Source of the DNA: Deltaproteobacteria bacterium
GTDB lineage: Bacteria > Myxococcota_A > UBA796 > SXON01
DNA length: 64,000 nucleotides
Direction of reading: 5' to 3'
NCBI GenBank assembly: GCA_947445035.1
Contig: CANFCK010000016.1
Span: 41,774-105,773, forward strand
A model generated the notes under the pieces. It searched no databases and was not told the origin of the DNA. It was given only the letters and a program-made list of their open reading frames with translations. Position numbers and translations under genes: made by a program. The stretch's first letter is position 1. Each line of letters starts with the position of its first letter. Of the stretch, positions 29,001 to 36,255 are shown one piece after another.

Positions 29001-29607
29001 GCGTTACCGGCATCGGCCCTGCGTTCTGCCCCCAGGGCGCGGCCACACCCAAGTCAAGCACCACCACACGACCGGCGGCGGTGACCAGGACATTGGCCGG
29101 CTTGAGATCGCGGTGGACCACCCCGGCCCGATGAAGCGCTCGCACGCCATCCACGAGCCCGGAAAACACGCGCCGCAGCTCCGCCACGCCTTCCGGGTCG
29201 AGGGGAACACCCGGCGGCAGCCCACGACGCAGGTACGGGACGATCTCCGACCCGGGGACCAACTCCATGGTGAAGAACGCGCCGAGGTCGTCCACGACGA
29301 GCTCGTAGAGCGCCACGAGGTTGGGGTGCACCGCCCCGCGCGACATGCGGAATTCGTGCTTGAGCTGAGCCGCCGAATCGGGACCGGGGACGAGCACCTG
29401 TTTGGCGGCCACCTCGGCGCCCATCGACAGGTCCCAGGCCCGGTAGACCGCGCCCATGCCACCGCTGCCCAGCTGATCAAGGAAGCGGAGGTTGGGCCGG
29501 TCCGGCGGAAGCGCCATCGCCGCGGCTCGGGCCCACAACCAGCCGGCGCCGCCACCGGTTCTCAGCGGAGGGTACGGAGGTCGGGTTCGCGCCTCGAGTT
29601 CGATCAC
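26002..29607 (-). CDS. Ser/Thr protein kinase fused to AAA-type NTPase and TPR-like repeats
   Basis: 1201 residues. Kinase domain about 43-305: GSGGMGAVY (47-55), AAKQVLV (Lys), HRDLKPANV, DLGVAAP (DFG variant) and GTPSYMPPEQ; all catalytic residues are present. Next comes an NTPase with intact Walker A (GEAGRGKSAMV) and Walker B (LVIAIDDVAEGDED). The last ~550 residues are helical TPR-like repeats. This plan (PknK-like) is common in Myxococcota signalling. It lies between the isoprenoid operon and the GMC oxidase genes and may respond to or control them (inference). It starts at GTG 29607, 6 nt after TACAAT. Confidence 0.92.
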   Translation of the reverse strand: MIELEARTRPPYPPLRTGGGAGWLWARAAAMALPPDRPNLRFLDQLGSGGMGAVYRAWDLSMGAEVAAKQVLVPGPDSAAQLKHEFRMSRGAVHPNLVALYELVVDDLGAFFTMELVPGSEIVPYLRRGLPPGVPLDPEGVAELRRVFSGLVDGVRALHRAGVVHRDLKPANVLVTAAGRVVVLDLGVAAPWGQNAGPMPVTPVGTPSYMPPEQAHGLEPVPASDAWALGCILSESLTGVRGWGSMWGAGAMSASAFPIERPDGPDDLVELSMRLRAWEPVERTTLEAAGEVFGGAASARVSGWAPLREPQFFDRDDERQALRDQLDGEGPALVLVQGEAGRGKSAMVRDVLRVLQASAAHVVVSGRCDVAESVPFQAWDGVVDALSERLLAMRPAEVEQVRLTNPGALLSAFPVLGRVPSFGGDIARAPPVDPIEWQQEAFAAFVDLLEKLGKIRRLVIAIDDVAEGDEDSARLLAAVLRSPTLNAAVVLIGRDGAASPLLAAIRDPNPAWCVLQINVGPLATPDAVAVLADLGVDSSRPDFDALVKQAEGSPFLLTELAQQARDGWTVRSVDEAIGHRVATLDSDARAILVAAAVCRVPDAPDFLGAVAEMGAGVREACYRLRRLRLLRSVAGVPRERLEPHHDRVAAVVLAGLSADELSRLHDRAAGLLRARPGGEPNRRLRHLVGANRVAEAAVCAGEAGRLALDALAFEAAVVVFSHAVELEPTVQRLVDLAEALRLAGRLSESGAALERAACRVEPGDPRAWDLHRGAGEAWLRAGDLAQGLAVLTPLLEQVGVRLPATAGEATAEGLWLRIRFMLFGNWGKQGAQVPTPEDTRRMDLLWSVATGMSMLDPARGDVLGLRHLLEAGRQGGPSRRMRALCFEASNQALVGSALFIGRARALVERAAPLAAETGLPADRAWMLMARTTVLGLSGKFRESARLALEAEVVYSEQCTGVDWELVVLRTYVNGALAHLGEVRLLQERVVRGLEDALRRDHVLAATVHRAGTPSLAWLWLDRPEVTLSPDAVPPESEGVVFSALQYFSLIATVRALLYTGDIAGARARIDGDWAPMQAGGYLGFAYTRCEMLVLRAQVLAASGELTGLGAMATRIAKDTPLAHAGPFGALVRALAMPSALAFTAAAEAFEARELSVSAAACRWRSARLDGRVEAAEGIVSAARTSGIVNPERYFIAFAPVV

Positions 29608-29613
29608 GGCGGC

Positions 29614-29619
29614 ATTGTA
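29614..29619 (-). promoter_or_regulatory. Putative -10 hexamer (TACAAT) of a leaderless start
   Basis: TACAAT on the minus strand, 6 nt before GTG 29607; same hexamer and spacing as 6171-6176. It argues for the GTG start rather than the internal ATG 90 bases downstream. Confidence 0.5.
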
Positions 29620-29626
29620 CCGAGGT

Positions 29627-31066
29627 TCAGCGATGCAGGAAGTGCATCACGTTGCGGCGCGCCACTGCAAGCACCGTCCCCTGCGGGTTCACCGCCGGGC
29701 TGGCCGGGAACAGGCTGGCGTCATTGACGCGCAAATTGTCGCACCCCCACACCAAGCCAAAAGAATCCGTGCCGGTGCGTGCCTGGTCCTCGCCCATCGG
29801 GACCGACGAAAACAGGTGGATCGTCGAAACGGGCATCCGCCCCTGGGGCAGCGCGCGAGCCACCCGTTCGAGCGCAGCGACATCACAAATGGCCGGCGCG
29901 CCGTCCACCGGACTCGACAGATCCTCGGCGCCGGCGGCGAACAAGAGCTGCCCCAACCGAAGCAGTCCCTCCCCGAGCCGGGCGAGGTCGTCGCTGGTCA
30001 GCGGCAGTCGGATGAGCGGCTCTCCCACCAGCGGCAGGTCGCGGATGCGCCCGACCCCGGTGCCGACGGCAGCAACGTAGAAGATGACGGTGCGGCGCCA
30101 ATCCCGGAGCCGATCCGGTTTGTTTCCCAACGACGCGCCCATCCACAACGCGAGGTGAGGAATCGAGCTGTAGCTGCACCCGAGGGTCAGCTCCGGCTTG
30201 AACTGATCCACCTGCTCGGTCGGCACGCCGTACCGCAGATCGTTGATCGGCTCCCGGAAGCGCGCGGTGATGCGGATCATCGGGTGGAGCTGAAGGGAGT
30301 CACCCACGTTGTGCGTCAGACCCGAGCGTCGCAGCAATCGGGGCGTCTGTACCGCGCCCGCGCACACGAAGACCTCACCCGCGCGAAACTCCACCTTCTC
30401 GCGCTCGCCGTTGACCGTCCGCTCACCCACCGCGCCCGTCACCCGTTTCCCGTCGCGCAAAAGCCGGAGGACGCGGGTGTCCGGGAGGAGCCTTGCCCCT
30501 GCCCGGAGCGCCCGGGGAACCAACGTCACCGTCATCGACTGCCGACCCCGCGACAAACCCTCGATCGGCGCGTCGCCATCGTAGTTCCAGAAGCGTGCGA
30601 TCTCGCGCGTGGACCAGCCCATGCTGCCCGCACCGCGGCGCAAGAGGGCTGAGGCGGGACCGTTCCCTCCCCGGACGAGGCTTACGTTGCAGTCGGCCTC
30701 GACCGCCTCGAAGTGCGGCCAAAGCGCCTCCGGCTCGAACCCACGGATCTGGGTCTGGGCCTGCCACTCGCGCAGCGTCCTTTCCAAGGGGCGGTGGTAG
30801 AGGGCGGCGTTGATTTCGCTCCCCCCACCCACGCAGCGCCCCTCAAGATAGGTGATGCTGGTTCCACCAAAAGTAACGTTCAAGCCACCGTTTCTGTACT
30901 TCTGATCCATCTCGGCCAGCGAAAAACTCGGAGCCGAATCGACCGCATGGTGGCTGCCCTCTTCGACCAAGAGCACGTCGCGTCCCGCTTCGGCCGCGGT
31001 GCATGCGGTCATCGCTCCACCGGGGCCGGAGCCGATCACCAGCACCTCCGAGCTGAACTGCTTCAC
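29627..31066 (-). CDS. GMC-family FAD oxidoreductase
   Basis: 479 residues. N-terminal FAD motif VLVIGSGPGGAMTACTAAEAG with VEEG, then GRCVGGGSEINAALYHR (GMC signature 1). The C-terminal GMC block is STIHLFSSVPMG (active-site His), CDNLRVNDASLFPASPAVNP and then QGTVLAVARRN. No signal peptide. The family oxidises alcohols, sterols and sugars. The preceding small gene overlaps its start by 4 bases (ATGA) and looks like the N-terminal part of long-chain alcohol oxidases, so a lipid or isoprenoid alcohol is a fair guess. Confidence 0.9.
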   Translation of the reverse strand: MKQFSSEVLVIGSGPGGAMTACTAAEAGRDVLLVEEGSHHAVDSAPSFSLAEMDQKYRNGGLNVTFGGTSITYLEGRCVGGGSEINAALYHRPLERTLREWQAQTQIRGFEPEALWPHFEAVEADCNVSLVRGGNGPASALLRRGAGSMGWSTREIARFWNYDGDAPIEGLSRGRQSMTVTLVPRALRAGARLLPDTRVLRLLRDGKRVTGAVGERTVNGEREKVEFRAGEVFVCAGAVQTPRLLRRSGLTHNVGDSLQLHPMIRITARFREPINDLRYGVPTEQVDQFKPELTLGCSYSSIPHLALWMGASLGNKPDRLRDWRRTVIFYVAAVGTGVGRIRDLPLVGEPLIRLPLTSDDLARLGEGLLRLGQLLFAAGAEDLSSPVDGAPAICDVAALERVARALPQGRMPVSTIHLFSSVPMGEDQARTGTDSFGLVWGCDNLRVNDASLFPASPAVNPQGTVLAVARRNVMHFLHR

Positions 31067-31482
31067 GATGAGCCTTCGCCCAGGACGCGGTCGAGCAGGC
31101 CGGTCTCTTCGAGATGCGACCAGAAGATGAACGGCGCCATCTTATCGAAGAACGTGGTGAAATTGCCGAGAGGGCCCAGCGGAAGACCCCGCAGCCGTGC
31201 AATGGCGACCCGGCGCTTGGCGAGCGGCAAGAGGCGGTAGGGCGCCCCGTCGGTGAGGACCGCGGCCCGATCGAAGAGCAGCGTCAGGGCGACCATCCCG
31301 GCGGAAAAGTGGCCGGGCATGCCGAGGAGCCGCCGCTCCAGGACCTCGGCCGTCTCAGCCAGCATCGGCACGCCCTCCAGTTCGTCACGGCCCAGCTCAT
31401 CGGCGACTTCAGCTTCGGTGATGGCCGTGAGCACCTGACGCAGCCGAAGGCGAGTAGGCGGGCTCAGATTCCGGCTCAACAC
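31063..31482 (-). CDS. Small partner of the GMC oxidoreductase
   Basis: 139 residues starting at GTG 31482, coupled by ATGA to the GMC gene. Helical, with LTLLFDRAAVLTDGAPYRLL, then LAKRRVAIARLRGLPLGPLG and FTTFFDKMAPFIFWSH. This pattern resembles the helical N-terminal region of fatty alcohol oxidases and small GMC-associated subunits (gluconate 2-dehydrogenase subunit 3-like). It may give membrane contact or substrate access. Assignment is by pattern memory only. Confidence 0.6.
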   Translation of the reverse strand: MLSRNLSPPTRLRLRQVLTAITEAEVADELGRDELEGVPMLAETAEVLERRLLGMPGHFSAGMVALTLLFDRAAVLTDGAPYRLLPLAKRRVAIARLRGLPLGPLGNFTTFFDKMAPFIFWSHLEETGLLDRVLGEGSS

Positions 31483-31511
31483 CGCCGCCCCTTAACCAGA
31501 TACCTGAGGGC

Positions 31512-31877
31512 ATGGTCCTCGTCCTCGCGCTCACAGCCTGTACGGTCACCCAGCCGACCGAAACCGCCGCGACCGACTCCGAGGACCACGAAACCGCCGA
31601 TCCCTGCGCCGACGCTGCTATTCTCGACTGGGACAACTTCGGCCACGGCTTCGTCATCGAACATTGCAACGGCTGCCACGCCGCGACCGCCCGCGACCGC
31701 CACGGCGCCCCGCTCGATCACACCTACGACACCGTCGAAGAGGCCTGGACCCACGCCGACGGCATCCTCGCCCTCGCTGCGAGTGACTCGCCATCGATGC
31801 CGCCGCGAGGTGGGGTGTCCGACGACGATCGTGTGCGACTTTTTTGGTGGCTCGGCTGTGGCACAACCGGCCGCTGA
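31512..31877 (+). CDS. Cytochrome c-type lipoprotein, one haem site
   Basis: 121 residues. Lipoprotein signal MVLVLALTAC, an acidic Thr/Glu/Asp linker, then a haem-binding CNGCH followed by a helix and DSPSMPPRGGV, whose Met could be the second haem ligand, and a closing VRLFWWLGC. It is smaller than most cytochrome c domains. It opens a plus-strand module with a Tyr-rich lipoprotein, a PSD1-like protein and a DUF1501 protein. The divergent GMC partner gene begins only 29 bases away. Confidence 0.75.
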   Translation: MVLVLALTACTVTQPTETAATDSEDHETADPCADAAILDWDNFGHGFVIEHCNGCHAATARDRHGAPLDHTYDTVEEAWTHADGILALAASDSPSMPPRGGVSDDDRVRLFWWLGCGTTGR

Positions 31878-31891
31878 CGCCACACTTGTGG

Positions 31892-31897
31892 TACCCT
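31892..31897 (+). promoter_or_regulatory. Putative -10 hexamer (TACCCT)
   Basis: TACCCT 10 nt before ATG 31908, followed by a GCC-repeat spacer with no Shine-Dalgarno. At usual distances the 5' leader would be about four bases. Confidence 0.3.
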
Positions 31898-31907
31898 GCC
31901 GCCGCCC

Positions 31908-32879
31908 ATGCGCTGCCCCCTCCCCCTGCTCGCCGCCGCGCTCGCCTCATGCGCGACCGAAAAGGCTGCGGCGCCCGCATCCGAGCCCACCCCTACCGCG
32001 GTCGTAGACCCGGCACCCTACGTGGTCGAGGACACGGGCGAGTCGGCCACCCCGTCGTTGTCCGCCGAAGACGTGGCCGCCGGCATAACCCGGGCATTTT
32101 CGGCCGCGCTCGCGGTCGATCCGCGCGATCTCGCCGATGCCTATGAAGGCATCTGGGCCGAGCGCGACGAGCCGGCGTGCCCCTATTATTACCCAGAGTA
32201 TCTGACACTCTACAACCAATACATCTGGTCGGCCGACTGCACCTCGGAAGCCGGCGCCACCTTTGACGGCTACGCCTACTACCAAGGCTACCAAGACTAC
32301 GATGGTGGCTACTACACCTACGACCGGTACTTCTACCTTTACACAAGCGCCGCGACGCTCACGCGCTCGGACGGACAGCGGCTGACCGGCAGTGGGTACG
32401 CCTACTACTACGACATCGACTACTATGCGTACGCGTACAAGGCCGCCTACTCGCAGATCCAGGGCACCTTCGCCTGGGAAGGCGCCAGCTTCGAAGACTC
32501 CTGGTTGGCCCGCAGCATCTCGATGGACCTGTACCTTTACAGTTATCGCTACGACACCGGGCAGACGTATACCACGCTCAACGGCAGCCTCGCCGACATC
32601 GACGGTGGCGTCACCGCGGTCAACTTCGACTCGCTGTACCTCGAGAATGCCGCGACCGGCACCAGCTGCGCCGCCGAGCCCGGGGGGGCCGTCCTTCTGC
32701 GTGACACCGCCGGTACCTGGTACGAAGTCAGCTTCGATGGGCCCGCCTACAGCGGGGCGCCGAGCTTCCCCGCCTATTGCGACGGCTGTGGCAGCGTGTA
32801 CTGGCGCGGGGATTACCTGGGCGAAGCGTGCCCTGATTTCTCCTCGCTCACCGAGTGGCAGGATCGCCCGTGGGAGTAG
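31908..32879 (+). CDS. Tyrosine-rich lipoprotein of unknown function
   Basis: 323 residues with lipoprotein signal MRCPLPLLAAALASC. After a Pro/Thr/Glu linker, residues about 85-215 are extremely Tyr-rich (PYYYPEYLTLYNQY, GYAYYQGYQDYDGGYYTY and YAYYYDIDYYAYAY). The tail has two CxxC-like sites (CDGCG). The alternating pattern suggests beta-strands with surface Tyr. No family recognised. It overlaps the next gene by 10 bases, and that gene is also Tyr-rich in its middle, so the two may interact or share a matrix role. Confidence 0.7.
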   Translation: MRCPLPLLAAALASCATEKAAAPASEPTPTAVVDPAPYVVEDTGESATPSLSAEDVAAGITRAFSAALAVDPRDLADAYEGIWAERDEPACPYYYPEYLTLYNQYIWSADCTSEAGATFDGYAYYQGYQDYDGGYYTYDRYFYLYTSAATLTRSDGQRLTGSGYAYYYDIDYYAYAYKAAYSQIQGTFAWEGASFEDSWLARSISMDLYLYSYRYDTGQTYTTLNGSLADIDGGVTAVNFDSLYLENAATGTSCAAEPGGAVLLRDTAGTWYEVSFDGPAYSGAPSFPAYCDGCGSVYWRGDYLGEACPDFSSLTEWQDRPWE

Positions 32880-34480
32880 TGCTGCTCCTCCTGGCCTGCG
32901 GGGTCGAGTCTGAGGACGCCCCCTCCGTCCCCGATCCGCCGCTCGAGACCCGCGCGGACGCCGTGGTGGCCCCCGCACAACTGTCGGCGGGGAAAGTCCT
33001 CCAGCGCCTGAGCTTGGATCTTCGCGGTGTTCGCCCCTCCATCGCGGAGATAGAAGCGGTGGAGGCCGACCCGGCCGCGCTCGACGGGCTCATCGACGCC
33101 TACTTGCACGACGTCCGCTTCGGCGGGCGCGTGCGCGATCTGTTCTCCACGATCTACCTCACGCGGTCGGACTACTTCTACGTCGGCGCCGTCGACTACG
33201 GGCAGACCGACGAGGCCGCTTTTGCGCGGGCCGTCGGCGACGAACCGCTGCGCATCCTCTCCACGATCGCGGAGACGGACCTGCCGTACACCGAAATCGT
33301 GACCGGACAGTGGTCGATGGCCGACGAGAACATCGGCCGCGCCTGGCCCACCGACTACCCGGACGAGGCCACCGGTTGGCAAAAGGTGCGCTACACGGAC
33401 GAGCGGCCGGCGGCGGGCATCCTCTCTACCAATGGCTTGTGGTGGCGCTACATGACCAATGGCTCAAACGCCAATCGTGGGCGCGCCAACGCGATCTCGC
33501 GCATCCTCCTGTGTGAGGACTACCTCGGCAAGCCCATCGAGTTCGACCGGAGCGTGAACCTTCTGGACCAGGGCGCCATCAATGACGCGCTCAAGACCAA
33601 CGCAGGCTGTCTGGCCTGTCACAGCACCCTGGATCCGCTGGCCAGCTATCTTTGGGGCTTCTACTACTTCAATTACGACAGTCGCGATGACACAACCTAC
33701 TACCACCCCGAGCGCGAGACCTACTGGCAGGGCTATACCGAGGTCGAGCCTGGGTACTACGGCGAGCCCGGCTATGATCTGACCGACCTCGGTGGTCAGA
33801 TAGCCGCCGACCCCCGGCTGCCCCAATGCCTCGTCAAACAGAGCTTCGAGCTGCTCCTCCAGCGGGAGGCCGCGCTCGCCGACACCCAGGCGCTGAGTGA
33901 CTTGCGGGAAACCTTCCTCACTAACGAACTGCAGGTGCGCCCGCTCTTCGCCGCCGTCGTGTCAACGGACGCCTACCGCTCGGGGCGTAAGTTGTTGTCA
34001 CCCGACCAGCTCGGCACCGTCCTGTTCGACCTCACCGGTTTTCGCTACACCTACGCCGGCTATGACATGCTCCAGACCGACACCTACGGGCTGCGCACCC
34101 TCGCGGGCGGCGTGGACGGGGTCTACTCAACGCGGCCAGCGGATCGGCCCACGGCCACCTCGGCGTTGGTCAACGAACGTGTCGCCCAAGCCGCGGCCTC
34201 AGCCGTCGTCACCAGCGATCTTGCGACGCCCGAAGCGGCCCGATTGTTCACCGCAGTGTCGCTGACGGCCACTCCGCAGTCGGACCCAGCCGGCTTCGCG
34301 GCGCAGCTCCAAGGGTTACACCTGCGCTTTTTCGGCGACCGCGTGGCCGCCGATGGTCCGGAGGTCCAAGCCAACCTTACCCTGTGGCAAGAACTCTATG
34401 CGGCCGAAGGTTCGGCCCCGCGCGCCTGGTCGGGCGTGCTCTCCACCCTTTTGCGCGATCCCGCGTTCCTCCTCTACTAG
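32870..34480 (+). CDS. DUF1549/PSD1-like lipoprotein with one CxxCH site
   Basis: 536 residues from GTG 32870. Short lipoprotein signal (VGVVLLLLAC). The segment AQLSAGKVLQRLSLDLRGV is typical of DUF1549-type planctomycete and myxobacterial cytochrome-associated proteins. A single haem-type motif CLACH lies in NAGCLACHSTLDPLASYLWG, followed by a Tyr-rich stretch, then a helical DUF1553/1588-like C-terminal half. It is always reported next to DUF1501 proteins, as here (9 bases downstream). Function of the pair is not established. Confidence 0.7.
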   Translation: MGVVLLLLACGVESEDAPSVPDPPLETRADAVVAPAQLSAGKVLQRLSLDLRGVRPSIAEIEAVEADPAALDGLIDAYLHDVRFGGRVRDLFSTIYLTRSDYFYVGAVDYGQTDEAAFARAVGDEPLRILSTIAETDLPYTEIVTGQWSMADENIGRAWPTDYPDEATGWQKVRYTDERPAAGILSTNGLWWRYMTNGSNANRGRANAISRILLCEDYLGKPIEFDRSVNLLDQGAINDALKTNAGCLACHSTLDPLASYLWGFYYFNYDSRDDTTYYHPERETYWQGYTEVEPGYYGEPGYDLTDLGGQIAADPRLPQCLVKQSFELLLQREAALADTQALSDLRETFLTNELQVRPLFAAVVSTDAYRSGRKLLSPDQLGTVLFDLTGFRYTYAGYDMLQTDTYGLRTLAGGVDGVYSTRPADRPTATSALVNERVAQAAASAVVTSDLATPEAARLFTAVSLTATPQSDPAGFAAQLQGLHLRFFGDRVAADGPEVQANLTLWQELYAAEGSAPRAWSGVLSTLLRDPAFLLY

Positions 34481-34489
34481 GCCCACCCC

Positions 34490-35749
34490 ATGCGTCGTCG
34501 CGATTTTCTCGCCGCATCCGCGCTGACCGGGGCGATTCTGCCTGTGCGTCGTGCGTTCGCCGACGATGTCGTGCCCGCCAAGGGGCGTAAGTTCATTTTT
34601 GTCGTCAACTATGGCGGCTGGGATCCGACCCGGGTGCTGGCGCCGGAGTTCGACAATCCCAACGTCGACATGGAGCGTGACGCCGGGCTGGCCACCGTAG
34701 GCGGCATCAGCTTCACCGAGCACAGCACTCGCCCCAGCGTCACGACGTTCATGCACGCCTGGCATGAGCGCATGCTCATCCTGAAGGGGGTTCTGGTCCC
34801 CAGCGTGGCCCACGAGAATTGCCTGCGCCTGTGCATGACCGGGTCCACCCGGCAGGACGCGTCGGATTGGCCCGCGATCATGGGCGGCATGCAGGGCGCC
34901 GACTTTTCCCTGCCCCACGTCGTCGCCGCCGGCCCCTCCTACCCGGGTGAGTTCGGCGCCTTCGTCACCCGCACCGGCACCAGCGGCCAGCTGCCGGCAC
35001 TCTTGGACGGCAGCATCGTCGGCTGGTCGGACACGCCGGCCCAAGCGCCGTCCAGCCGCGCCGAAGCGATCATGGACCGGTACCTGCAGGGGCGAATCGC
35101 CGGTTGGAACCTCGGTGTCTCCCCCGGACGCGACGCAGAGTTGGGCGCCGCCTACGCCGCTGCCCACGACCGCGCGACCTCGCTCAAGGGGCTGCGCACG
35201 CTGGTCAACTGGTCGGGGTCGGCGGGCTTCGCCGAGCAGGTCGATTTTGCCATCGACGCGCTGTCCCTGGGCGTCTCCCGCTGTGTGACACTTTCGTTCA
35301 GCTACAATGGGTGGGACACCCACATCTACAACGATGTGTACCAGTCCCAGAACTTCGAAGCGTTGTACTCCGGTCTCGGCACGCTGATGGAAAAGCTCGC
35401 GGCGCTCCCGGGTGAGGCGGGCGGGACCATGGCCGACGAGACCGTGGTCGTCGTGCTTTCGGAGATGGGGCGCACCCCACAGCTCAACGCCGGGCAGGGC
35501 AAAGATCACTGGCCCTACACCTCGATGATGATCGTCGGCGGCGGCATCACCGGGGACCGCGTCGTCGGAAACTACGACAAACTCTATTACGGTGGCACTC
35601 TCGACCTTGCCAGCGGCGACCCCGACGACGACAGCGGGCACTCGCTCTCCTCCGATGTGGTGGGCGCCACCTTGCTCGCAGTGGCGGGTGTGGACAGTGA
35701 AGAGTTCTTGCCAGGGGTGGCGCGGTTGGACGGGGTGGTCGTCGGCTGA
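34490..35749 (+). CDS. Tat-exported DUF1501 protein
   Basis: 419 residues. Twin-arginine signal MRRRDFLAASALTGAIL. Body shows DUF1501 features: FIFVVNYGGWDPTRVL, SYNGWDTHIYN, VVVVLSEMGRTPQLNAGQGK, DHWPYTSMMIVGGG. The fold belongs to the alkaline-phosphatase/sulfatase superfamily, but the usual nucleophile motif is not obvious, so it may not be a hydrolase. It ends the four-gene export module and is the expected partner of the DUF1549-like protein. Confidence 0.85.
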   Translation: MRRRDFLAASALTGAILPVRRAFADDVVPAKGRKFIFVVNYGGWDPTRVLAPEFDNPNVDMERDAGLATVGGISFTEHSTRPSVTTFMHAWHERMLILKGVLVPSVAHENCLRLCMTGSTRQDASDWPAIMGGMQGADFSLPHVVAAGPSYPGEFGAFVTRTGTSGQLPALLDGSIVGWSDTPAQAPSSRAEAIMDRYLQGRIAGWNLGVSPGRDAELGAAYAAAHDRATSLKGLRTLVNWSGSAGFAEQVDFAIDALSLGVSRCVTLSFSYNGWDTHIYNDVYQSQNFEALYSGLGTLMEKLAALPGEAGGTMADETVVVVLSEMGRTPQLNAGQGKDHWPYTSMMIVGGGITGDRVVGNYDKLYYGGTLDLASGDPDDDSGHSLSSDVVGATLLAVAGVDSEEFLPGVARLDGVVVG

Positions 35750-36255
35750 GGGCGACCGGGAACCGGAGGGCGTCCCCGGGCGCCGCCGAGCTCACCCACT
35801 CGCGCTGGGCGCTGGTCGACGGGGAGTCGGAGGCGGGCATGTGGATGGCGTCGTCGTTGTTGGCGTCGTTGCCCGCGGGCGCGAGCTTCCCGTTCTGTCG
35901 CACCGCGCACAACCGCGGCACCTCGGTGCCGGTGAACAGTCGGCTCCAACTCAACGCGGAATTTCACCCCGCCCATGCAAGCGATCTCATCGGGGTGACC
36001 TCCAGCCTGTTGTCCATCCCTGGTCGCGCCACGACCGTCCCGAAGCTCGCATCCGTACCCGGGGCCTTCTCGACCTTTCCGCGTCTCCGCGGCGGCGGCG
36101 TCCTCGGGCAGCTCCCGTCGACATCAAACGGACCTACCGGGACCCTTGGCCGGCGTCAGGAGTGTACGCGCACCCCGGCCTGCGCGGGCGGGCAGCATGG
36201 GTGTCGCTGTCGCGTTGGGTGGCCGAAGCCGGCGCGACGGACTGAAGGGCCGGCT
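35750..36255. other. 506-base gap, no confident gene; coding-like remnant
   Basis: One plus-strand frame from about 35761 to 36000 has high GC3 and a protein-like run (THSRWALVDGESEAG, then MWMASSLLASLPAGASFPF), but it has no start signal, no recognised domain and no natural end. It may be the remains of a gene. No terminator or repeat is obvious; the region separates two convergent genes. Confidence 0.3.
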
